A stretch of 64,000 nt of DNA. Source: Telopea speciosissima (Eukaryota; Streptophyta; Magnoliopsida; Proteales; Proteaceae). The notes under the pieces were generated by a model. The model was not told the origin of the DNA and did not search any database. It saw nothing but the letters and a program-made list of their open reading frames with translations. Location of the stretch: positions 9,561,307-9,625,306 of the forward strand of contig NC_057920.1 in assembly GCF_018873765.1 (NCBI RefSeq), read 5' to 3'. The translations under genes were made by a program, and so were the position numbers. How positions within the stretch are numbered: position 1 is the first letter of the stretch; the number at the start of each line of letters is the position of its first letter. Below, one piece after another: positions 24,601 through 36,600 of the stretch.

Positions 24601-27600
24601 TAAATTGCATTAATTTCTGAATTTGTCCAGTTTTCTGATTTCTCCTTCGCAACTTCAATTCAGATCCTAGTTTGAGTGTGGTTCCAGCCTCTGAGCTCTT
24701 CCAGATTCCATTCTAGACTCGGACCATAAAAACGTTCTTACAACACCCTTGCTGAAGTTTACCACAAAGACGTAGCCCCTGGGTTTAATCCCTCCAGTGC
24801 GACGGGATTCAGTTGCTTTGATTCAAAGATAAAGATTTAATTCTTGGTATTGTCTACAACAACAACTAAGCCTTATCCCAATTAAATGGGGTTGGCTACA
24901 TGGATTCGTGCAAAGACAAAGTATAAATAATAGAAGTAAAAAAGAAAGGAACACAACAACCTTGTGAATACCGGATTGAACTGAGAGGGGGGTGAATCAG
25001 TTCCCTTAAATTTTGACGCTTTTTGCAAACAACACAGTCGCTTACAGTCTCACTTCGCACCACCAGAATGTGGCCAGGTCTACAAAGACTGTAAACCCAC
25101 TCTGCAAAACAGGGATTAGTCTCCAACAAATAACAATAGGCAACGAGACAGGATATACGTGGTTCACCTCACAGTGTGTGAAGACTATGTCCACAGAGCA
25201 ATACCCCTCAGGTTTCGTGTATGCCCAATACTCAACTCCAATACAATTAGCCGCCCCTACGGCCAGGATACCCCTTACCATGCTTCAACCTCTCACCTCA
25301 GTAAGGGCAAGGACCTCAATCCCAATACAAGAATGGCCTCAGCCTTACAATCAATCAACCCAATAAATAGATTCAATCACAAACCCAACCCATAACAGAT
25401 TGCACTCTAGGTTCTACCCAATACATTCAAAAATAAAGAAATAAACCTAGAACAGAGAAGCAATGGTTTGTGATCACGTTTACCTTCTCAAAGGCAACCC
25501 CCCAACCCCAACCGAATGCTATGAGATCTTCAATAGAACGAATCAAGCACTCGAATCCATCACCAAGAACCAAACCGAAGTTTTCAGTCGATTTCCTTTG
25601 GGCCTCTGCTCTCGAACCGCGCCAAAATGGTAGAAGACGACTTCTCCTCGATTTCCTTCTTCTCTAGGGCTCCAGAGATGCGTTTTCGGTCCTCCCAAGT
25701 GAATATATATATTATTCCAATAGATACCCTATTGACCAACTGAATACTGTCTTCACAACCACACCACTGCCAAATCCTTGTTGCCAACACTGACAACATT
25801 GCCAAGAGCACCAACAAACCTCCACAACAACTCAGCAATATCCTACCTAAATGGGGTCGGCTATATGGATCCTTGCCCTCCAATCTGCTCTATTCGAGGT
25901 CATACTTGAGATAAGACTTAGACTATACATGTCTTTCCTTACAACTTCTCCTAGAGTCATTTTAGGCCTGCCCCTAGCTCTTTTAGTTCCTTCGATCTGA
26001 ATCAGATCACTTCTCCGAACTAGTGTATCCCAACTCCCAAGGCCTCCTTTGAACATGACCATGCCACCCCAAACGACTCTCCCTGAGCTTATCATATATT
26101 GGGGCAACTCCCAAATCAGCTCTATTATGGTCATTCCATACTTTATCCTTCCTAACTTTGCCGCACATCCATCTCAAGATCCTGATCTCTGCTACACTTA
26201 TTTTATCCATATGACACTTTTTAATGGCCCAACAATCTGCCCTGTACATCATAGCCGGTCGTACGGCTGTCCTGTAGAATTTTTCTTTGAGTTTTAAAGG
26301 AATACAACGATTACACAATACTCCAGACACATCTCTCCACTTCATCCATCCCACTTAATTCTCTGTGAAACATCATCCTCTATATATTACCTTCTTTATT
26401 TATCGTTGACCCCAGATATCTAAAATAATCATTTTGCGATATCTCTCTCTCCTCAATATTCACCATTTCATTATTCGTCTTAGTGTAGCTAAAGCTACAC
26501 ACCATATACTCTGTCATCATTCTACTAAACTTAAAACCTCTTGATTCCAAGGTTGATCTCCATAACTCCAACTTAGTGTTAATCCCCCGCTTTTGTCTCA
26601 TCCAGCAAAAACCATACACCATGGAACCTCATCTTGCATGTTCCTAGTTAAATCCATGATAAGTGCAAACAAATAAGGGCTTAGAGTTGATCCTTGATGT
26701 AATCCAATCGTAATTAGGAGTATCGGGTATCGCATCGTAAAGATGATTTTAAGAGACGTATCGTATCGTATCGGAGAGTATTAACCATATCGGGTCACGT
26801 ATCGACCCTATATAGTTGATACTTTTTAAGTATTGTATCGGTGTTGCATCGTATCGATACCCTAAAAATAAGATACGTATCCGTTAGTATCGGCGGATAC
26901 GTTAAGATACTTAAAACCTTGGTCACCACGCCCCCATACACGTCTTTAATTATATTTGAATACTTACTCTACACCCTTTTCTTCTCTAGTACATGCCATA
27001 TTAACTCTCTAGGGACTCTGCCATAGGCTTTTCTAGGTCAATAAAGACCATATGGAGATCCTTCTTGCAAACTCTAAATCTTTCCATTAGCCTCCTAAGT
27101 AAGTAAATAGCTTCCGTCGTGGATCCACCTAGCATAAAACCAAATTGGTTCTCCAAGATAGTAGTTTCTCTTCTTAGGTGGGCTTCAATAACCCTCTCCC
27201 ATAATTTCATTGTATGTCTGCAAGATGGATATGGGAAAGGCTTAGGACCAGTTTACCTTGGATTTCATTGATCGTGTAATTAAAAAGATAAGGTCTGATG
27301 TTAAGTGGTGGCATTGGCGGAAAAGTTATTTGATGGCTTCATTTTCCACTCAAATAAATGGTGCTCCCCCTATGAATAGTTCAGGATCTGCAAATGTTCC
27401 AGCCTGGCATGGGAAAAGGATCTCATATCTCCCTTTCTTAATCAATGTCAAAATATTTTTGGCAAATTCTACAAAGTTTTTGCACCTAGAGTGATGTAGA
27501 TTTTAAATGAGAGTATGACCCAAGAAACTGTCCATTCCAGTACATACATGAAACCAGGTACTTTGTGGGGCATCCCATTCTAAGATGCATTCTCTAGTGT

Positions 27601-30600
27601 TTTGAAGCTATTTTATGGTCAAGGATTAATCTAAATAATAGATTTGTCTTTATGGTGGGTGGAGTTCTAGTTATTGATAAATGACAATTTTATGATCTGA
27701 CATTGGGTCAGGTTCCCCTAGGGGAAGCTATGGGATATGAAAATCTGGACAGGTACTTTTGAATATATAGAAGGAGGTTAGGTACTTAGCGGCACTTGTC
27801 TTTAGAAGGAAAAGACAAGTCCAGCCAGATTCCTGCCCTCTTTATGTTTCTCTTCTCAATGGTCTCTGTTGCCAAGCAATTGAGCAAACAAAGTTCAATT
27901 TCCTTTTGGAAGGAGTGGATTAGAGATCTAAATTCATATTGTTGCCTGAGACAAGATCTATCATGTGCTCATTCATTGCTTGTTCTCTTGATAGCTATGG
28001 TCAGACTCTTTCTGTTGTACAGGATTTGTATCTTCCTGAGAGAGCTGTTAGTCCTCACAAACAGGTGGACAACATTGCATCACAGTATAATCTTTAGAGG
28101 ATGCACACTAGTGAAGTCTTTGGAGCATTTGGAAAGAGAAGAATCACAGAACTGTCAACCATAAATTATCTGCCTTAGAAATGAGAAATAAACTTAAGCA
28201 TGTACAGTCCTTCCTATTTATATGGTCTTCTATTTTAGATTCCTTTTTCCCCTGCCTAGGGAAGGGGAGAAGAGGTTCAGTTCTGCAATTTTCCATGATC
28301 ATTCATGTTGTGTAAGAATCATGTATGGTGCCGGCTTAATTAGATATGTTTCTTTGCCTATTTTGTTTTTGGCCTCTAGAGCTTTCTTGTGTTAGGGGAC
28401 CCCTCAAACCCTCAACCCTACTTATTTACAATAAATTTATTCACTGGTAAAAAAACAATAAAAACAAATATTGAGCTTATCATGTGGTCGAGACAAAGCA
28501 CTCAAAACCACACACTTCGAAACACTGCCATATCATAACATATGGCACACATTGGTATTGAAAGGATACCGCAGTGAATACCATTCCAAGAGGTACTAAT
28601 TAGTAATGACATAGCATGTGATAATATATTAACAATATGCCATAACAATGTATGAAGAGCGAAAGAAATAAATTTTATCCAATTTTCAGATTTATTTTCA
28701 CCTTAGAATTTAAAGTTTCAATACACCAGCAGGTGTAGAGATCCTCTACAACTGCACCAAAAATTTTTCCATTCAAAAAGTGACATGGAAATTTCAACCA
28801 TATAGATATCTAGGTTTTGATGTGAATTGAACACACATCAACTTTTATACTCAAATTCAATCATATACCCTCCGATGTACACATCCTTGTACCTTCTCTA
28901 TACCTTGAACTTTTTTTCAAGGTAATCCTGAATTTTTCAATGCTTTATTTTGCCACTTGGAAAACCCACTTAAGTTGAACCTTGACATGTGAGTAGGAGC
29001 AAAGTTCGACAACTCGGGTCTCGATGCCAACTCGGACCCTTGAAAAACCGAGTCGAGTCAAGATCTCGGCGAGATCTCGCCAAGTTGGTGCACTTTTTTT
29101 TTTCTCAACTCGAAGCCTCATCTCGGTGGGTTTTAGACCTAGTTTGGGTCTGAAACTTGATATTCAGCCTATTTTAGGCCATTTAAACACAATGGCACTA
29201 TCAGATTTTGCAAAAACAAAGTCCAAATAGGAGTTTCACTTAGTGGGAAAGCAGGACAGACACAGGACAAACACACTTATTTATGCCTAATATCATTTGG
29301 TGCACTTTTTTTTTTCTCGACTCGAAGCCTCATCTCGGTGGGTTTAGACCTAGTTTGGGTCTGAAACTTGGTATTCAGCCTATTTTAGGCCATTTAAACA
29401 CAATGGCACTATTAGATTTTGCAAAAACAAAGTCTAAAAAGGAGTTTCACTTAGTGGGAAAGCAGGACAGACATAGGATAAACACACTTATTTATGCCTA
29501 ATATCATTTAAGTAAATGTTTTTGTATTTGTATTTCATTTACTTATGATATTATTCATAAATAAGCAAATACCCCCTATTTGAATCCAATAAAAATAGTT
29601 AAAAAATAAAATTCCAAAAGGAAAAAAAGTCAACCCCCCAGTTCAAGAACAAAAACTGGATTTTCGGCGGTAGGTGCAATTTTCAACTTTCTAATGTTGG
29701 GGTTTTTCTCAAATCTAAAAATTCCATAAATCTTATTATGGTAAAACATTGCTAAAAACCAAAAGTGCGGTAAAATATTCATTTATTTTGATGTCCAAAA
29801 AACTATTTTCATTCAGAGCGATTTTGACAGCATTCGTCAACACCGAATTAAGTTTGACCGGTACATAACTCCTTCAAATAAGGGGGTATTTGCTTATTTA
29901 TGAATAATATCTTAAGTAAATGAAATACAAATACATAAACATTTACTTAAATGATATTAGGCATAAATAAGTGTCTGTCTTGTCTGTCTTGGTTCTTGGC
30001 ATAGATAGGTGTCTTTATACCAGGATTTTCCAGCAAGATCTCGAGATCTGGCACTCATATAAAGGACCTAGATGGGCATTTTCCTATGTCAAACCGAGAT
30101 CTCGGAGAGATCTCGACCGAGATCCGAGATCTCAAAGAGATCTCGGAGAGATATTGTACTTTTATGACTCGACCCCCATCTCGTCTCGGGATTTCGAAAA
30201 ACCGAGAAACTCAGCGAGATCTCGCGAGTTCTCGAACTATGAGTAGGAGACTTGCAAGCCTACCTGTCTATAAAATCCCAGCCTTATCCAATCTGCCACA
30301 TGGCATAACTTGGGGCGCTGGTGTAGAGAAACCGCCCGTAAATGCAGATTCCACTTTTGTGGTAGTTTTACTTTGAAGGCGATATAGCACATAAATTATC
30401 CAAGCATGAAGAAATTCATATTTAATATATGGGAGACCATTCTCTATGGGGGAGTGTGGCCCTGCGCAATGAAAGGCGACGCAGAAGCAGCTTGAGGGGC
30501 GGGATATCCGCCTTTCACAGCTGGCAGGGCTGTCATTTCACCCCCCCCCCAACTGTGTTTGGGCGTAGGCGGCACACTCCCCCACAGAGAACTTTTCTCC

Positions 30601-33600
30601 CTAATATATTTTAGCACATCTTGAGCAAATGCATCTCAGCCATTATTCAAGGAAGTGGAATCGGCAACCAAATTGGCCTCCACCGATTCCGATTCTGGCA
30701 GAACCAGAATCGGCCAGAATCAGTGGAATCAACCTGAACACTGGAAAAAGCCCGATTTTTTGAAGCAGGAATTGGATCCAGCCGATTCTGATCCGATTTG
30801 ACTGGAATCGGCGATCCAATCCCGATTCTTAGAATCGTGGTCTCAGCACCAACAAATACGAATTTTAATACATAGCCTCACCCTCCGTAATTGACAAATA
30901 ATACAGGAAAATGGATAGTTTAGGTATTTCGTTCATGTAGGTCTATTTTGGGTCTTATCTTGTATGAACAGCTTAGCTTTATCTGCCCAAAATCCAATGG
31001 TTAGGATCAGATGGCTAGCCTTTTAATCTGAACAGTTTAACACACTAGGACTAGGAGTATAGTCACTCCTACAGTCTTCCTCTTTCTTTTTTAAAACAAA
31101 CAAAATCATAACTTTCTTCCTTATTTGATCAGAACATTGATAGGACAGTAAAAGTTACTCATCTTGACTAAAGCAATAAACAAGAATTTTCCTATAAATT
31201 AATATTCAAATATTAAAGCTCACACAATGCAGTGCTCACTATCGGAAAGTCCAGGTCAATAAATTGCAGCTCTGGATTCACCGTAATATTCCATGACAAC
31301 TAAAAGAAAAGATAGAAAATATATATATGCAAAAGCACGAAAATCATTTGTAGATGCAACCAATGGAACAAATTGATTAGATTAATTACATGCATCAATG
31401 AATAATGTTAAAAGTAATGTAAGTACAAATAGCTCGATGGCTACTCACCCCAGATATGGAATCCCAGGCTGGACTACATCTCTTGTAAGGATATCTTAGG
31501 ATCACAGGAAGCACAGGGGATTTCGACAAGAATGCACCTGTCTTGAATCGAAGGAGGAAGTCTCCATTAGTAGTTGTGCCCTCTGCAATAAATAAAAGGC
31601 AAAATGAGGAAAATATGACCACTAATTAGGAAAGCGTGTTACACAATCAGAGAAGTAATGGTCTACAACTCTTCCTCTAACCATATGTGAGTGGGAGTTT
31701 CCAAAGAGAGTTTAAGAAAGGCCCCACATCACCATTCTGATTAAGGAAATTTATATGTATGGATGGTTTCTTGATGCTTAATTGAGCATATTAAAAAATA
31801 GAGGGCACGTCTTTGCATAAAAAATGTTAGAGTTCATGTAATAAGGATACTTTGGGTACTGGGATATATTATGTTGTATTGTTCTTTTACTTTCTTACCT
31901 TTCTACCTCTCTTAGCTACCTTACATTAGCATGAGGGATAGGTATGTAATTACCCTTTTATTATTGGCTAAGTGAATCAATATAGGAGAGAGTAGACCAA
32001 TACTCTCCTACACAATTCTACCGCCATCTCTTCTCTTCTTCTTCACAACCCTCTACTCTCACCTTCTCGCTCTTGTTCTCTTGCCCTTTAGATTTCAACT
32101 TGGTAACAGCATCCACTATTTTGGTTTGAGAGTTGTACTACAAGTTCTCCGCATCCGTTTCCTCTCTTTGGAACCCTAGGTTACAAAGGGTTCCAAGGAA
32201 GAGGCTACTATGTGAAAATTTTGAAGAAATCATGAGATGAGCTTGGATGAAGATCATAGAAACACCAAGAGGAGGTCTCATGTGAAGAAACAGATATTTG
32301 GATCCCAAATCGACAAAGACTAGCTTCCTACAGATTTCCGCCAACTCTTTCTTTGAGTTTTTCCTTCTCTCTCACCCGGCTGTTGTTGGAGCTGAGATAG
32401 GATCTATTTGGATCACACAAGGGCCCCAAACAACCCCCACATGGTCTTGGTTAGTGAAAAAAAGATCTGTTGAAGCACATCTCAATTTTTCTTGGTTCAA
32501 GTGGTATCACCAACTCTGTTTTTTCCCTCTTTTTGATATTGAAATGGTGTGTGATGCTTCCGGATGCCTTGTGTTGGTAAGCTTTTTTGTTTGGACCGCT
32601 AGAGTTATAATGAGATGATGTCCTAGTTCGAAATTTCGAACAGCCCAACATCATGTGTTGGTAAGCTATGTGTGAGATAGTGCCTTTGTGTGTGCAAATG
32701 AGGGTTGTGCAATGAGTATTGTTGGTGTGCCTTGATAGTTCCAAGAGTGAAAGCAAGATATTGCCATCAATAGATAATGGTGTGAAAAGTTAGTATTTCA
32801 GCCTGGGAAGAAATTTTAAATACACTAATTCACCCACCCCCCTCTAAATGTTAGCCTGGGAATAACAGAACAGAAACGAAATACCGAACCTTGGATGATG
32901 TTACACCTTGAAGATTTGGGTAGGGTTTGTACTCCCCGCTTGGTTTGGATACTAAACCAACTCTTGTATTATGTCATCAGGAGTTAGCAAACCTATGGAA
33001 GCTTCGGCTAGTGGTTCAAGTGGTTCCCATCGTACTCATATTGCTTTTGTGCATCCCAACACCCAGATTTCCATTGTCAAGTTGGGCAATAACAACTACT
33101 TGGACTGGGCTCATTCTGTGAAGCTTTCCCTGCGGAGTAGGGGGAAATTAGGGTACATTACAGGTACCATTCCGGCTCCTAACTCAAGTGATCCAGCGTA
33201 TCAGAAATATGAGACCAAGACCTCCACTTTTAGAACTTGGTTGATCTTCTCTATGAAACTTGTGATCGGTAGGAGGTTTATCAGAAAGGAGACCGCCAAG
33301 GATATTTGGAAAAGCGTCTCTAAGACCTTTGACCAAGTGGGTAACTCGGTTAAGGTTTACCAACTCCTCCAGAAGATCATCACAATGAAACAAGGAGATA
33401 GGACAATTCCTGAAGATTATAACATTGTTATTGGTCTTTCTGGGAGGAGTATGACCATTATAGGGACCTCCAACTATCCAATCCAAAGGATGAAGCAAAG
33501 GTATACCGAAACTTGAGAAGGAGTGTGTCCTAATCCTCCTTCATAGGCTGAATCCGGAATATAAACCAATCCGGGTACAAATTTTGGGTGACTCTCCTCT

Positions 33601-36600
33601 TCCTTCCTTAAATGAGGTCTGTACCTGCTTACAAACTGAGGAAACTGTAACATCTCTTGAGCGTTCTACCCTTCTAGTTCCTATAGAGATTGGCATGATG
33701 GAGGAAGAGGCCAAGGGCCACCACGTAGGGACAACAGAGATAAGACTCCAATATGATCATTTTGGGAAATCTGGGCATACTAGAGATAGATGTTGGGAGC
33801 TTCATGGCCATCCCCCTCGTATGTGTGGTGGCATGAGAGGGGGGAGTTAGAGCACACACACTGTGATAATTGAGGCTGAACCTATGGGATATCCATCTGG
33901 ATTTTGGACTTCAGACAGGCCACAGTTCTCTCACACGGGAGGATATTGCACCATCCTGCAGGGTTATATCACAGCTGGATAGCTCTTCTTCTACATATAT
34001 AGTGCCTGACTCTTCAGCTTCAGCTTTGCAGGTCTCTACATCTGCTCCTCCCACTGCCCCTTCTTAGGTCATTGACTCTGGAGCCACTGACCATATGACT
34101 GGCATGTCTCAGTGTTATGATTCTTATTATGTCTGTTCTGGTAGAGATAAGGTTAGGATCGCTGATCGTTCTCATTCCTCTATTTCTGGTAAGGGTAGTG
34201 TCCATGTTTCTTCTTTTATTTCCCTTTTGACTTTTTTTTTATCAAACTTTATTTCCCTCGACTTCATTCTTTATGTTCCTAAGTTTGCCACTAATCTCTT
34301 ATCTACAAGTCACTTAACCAATCTTGAATTGTTGTGCCACTTTTTTTTCCCTCTTATTATCTTTTTTAGGATTTGGAGATGAAGAGGATTATTAGCAATG
34401 GACGTGAGGAAAGGGGCTTTACCTCTTGATCGGGGAACATCCTTTTTGCCTACTGACTCAGTCCTCCACGCGTGGGCATAGTGACAAAATATTGTTGATT
34501 CTGTCATGCATTGGCATTAACGTTTGGGCCATCCTTCTTTTGTTGTTATGAAAAAACAATTGCCACATTTGTTTTCTTCCATTTCTCCTTCCCATGTATT
34601 TTAGTGTGACCCATGTTAATGTAGTCCTAGGTAGGAGTAGTCCCACTAGGAACCAGGGTAATAGGATCACCAAACAAGGCTGGCTGATTGGGACAGCTTA
34701 GGCTAATTAGGGCAGAATTAGGGTTAGGGTTAGGGTTTCGAGCTAGGGTTTTATTTGGTAATGATGTGCAGGTTTTCAGGAGTCTATTGGTGTAGGTTTG
34801 GATTGATTTGGATGAAGTTGGAAATCTAGGGTTTCGGGTTAGAGGCCTTGTAAAAATGGAGTGTTTTCACGATCTAGGGTCTAGGGGTGGATTTTGGGAA
34901 AAGGGTTTATAGGGTATTAATGGGAAGGTCTAGGGGGTTATTTTGGTATAAAGAAGTTAGGGTTTGGATGATTTACGAAATTCTGCAATTTAGGGCAGAA
35001 TTGGATTTAGGGTTTTGATGGATAGATTGGGCTGCAACTGAGATCGAGTGGAGGGATAAGGCTGGACAGATTTTAGAGTGAGGCTAGGGTTCAGATTTTA
35101 GAGTGAGGCTAGGGTTATGGGAATCGATTAGGGTTAAGTGGAGGATTAAGAAGAGGAATGAAATTGCAGAATTATTATACTACTTACTTGAATTAACACT
35201 GATCTCCAACAGTAGCAGATTGAAGAAAAGCTAAGAGAGGACCTCCCGATCTACAAGATGCAAGGAGTCGATTGGAGATCCACCAATCCCTTCACCTTGA
35301 TATTGCTCACAAGGCAACCTTGATATTACTCACAAGGCACACTCACGATGGAGCAAAGGCAGCAACAAAGGCAGCAAGCATAAAGCTGAGTTTTTATTAA
35401 TCAAATTCGTCCTCGAATTTTGAAGTGATGAGGGGGAAACAACATGTGAGCAGCAGCTTTGACCATTCCCAAGCAGAATTCTGGTTGCTTGTAGACTTTA
35501 GGGATGTAGTCTTCAAGGCGTGGAGCGTTCTCTTCAAAGAACCATAGTGGCATAACAAACTCTATGTGCTCGACCTCTTTAAGAACAACATCTTGGATGT
35601 CGATGATTTCTTGTGACGTGTTCTCAATCACCATTTCATCTTCCATGTCCTCAGCCTTGTTTACTTTGCTCTCTTCAGTGAAGACCTCTTCAATAGTTTC
35701 TTCTACCATTGTATTTTGGACCTCCACATCAATTTGATGCCCGAGTTTACCTATTCGGCCCATTCGAACCAACAGCCCCATTGAGATCCTGTTGCTTGGC
35801 CTCTAATAGGATCCTTCTCTTATTTAGAGCTACATTACATGTTTGTTTGCTAAACATTGGTGTTTCTCTTATCCTTATAATGGTAATAGATCCATTGTTC
35901 CTTTTCATACTGTGCATACTGATGTTTAGGGACCTGCTCCCACTACCTCTCTATTTTGCTCGCGTTATGTTGTCTCTTTTGTTGATGATTGTTCCTGCAC
36001 TACATGAACCATTTTGCTGAAACAAAAAAGTAAGGTCTATGATTCTATCTAGAATTTCTATCAAATGATTAGCACTCAATTTGACACTAAAATTAAAATA
36101 GTACGTTCTAACAAGGGGGGGGAGTACATGTATGGTGGACTCCCAACCCTTTTTTACTAATAATGGCATTACCCATCAGCTTGCTTGTGTTGATACACCC
36201 CAATAGAATGGGGTAGCTGAAAGGGAAAATCGTCATTTATTGGAAGTCATTACGAGTCTGCTATTTGGCATGCATGTCCCTGAGACCTTTTGGTCTGACG
36301 CCCTTCTTACTCAACTATATGCCCACTAAGCTTCTTGGTTCCAAATCCACTTTGGACATTTTGTCTCCTTAGGCTTCAGCTTTCTCTCTTCCTCCCAAGT
36401 TGATTGGGGTGTGTTTGCACTTTGCTATGTTCATGTCAATAAGTCTGCTCGAGCTAAACTTGACCCTAACGCCCCTAAATGCCTTTTCCTTGGATATCTC
36501 CCTCTACCAAAGGTTATAAGTATCATCCCTCTTCCGCTCTTCCCGAAGGCGACTTCTCTGCAAAATGTCACCTTCTTTGAACTTGCACCTTTCTTTACTC

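Larger units (their letters stand above)
24845..27220 (-). mobile_element. Second RTE-type LINE, carrying two later insertions
   Basis: On the minus strand it starts near [16 protein letters not shown] (27210), nearly the same truncation point as the copy at 16596. It continues with [15 protein letters not shown], a reading frame around 26620-26380, then [28 protein letters not shown] and [18 protein letters not shown]. The RTE end GGGATAAGGCTTAGTTGTTG lies at 24850-24875. A phrase element interrupts it at about 26720-26925 and an LTR-like piece at 24961-25822. Frameshifts and stops make it inactive. It is in the same orientation as LPEAT1. Confidence 0.88.

Noticed and set aside
34695..34760. 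Telomere-like TTAGGG repeats
   Set aside because: Only three imperfect units, in a stretch full of AGGGTT phrases belonging to an LTR-element leader; the plant telomere unit TTTAGGG is not iterated.
35401..35781. Acidic 126-aa ORF as a host gene
   Set aside because: Its end phrase and the flanking leader-like sequence fit an LTR-element 3' end, and it is inserted within copia coding sequence.
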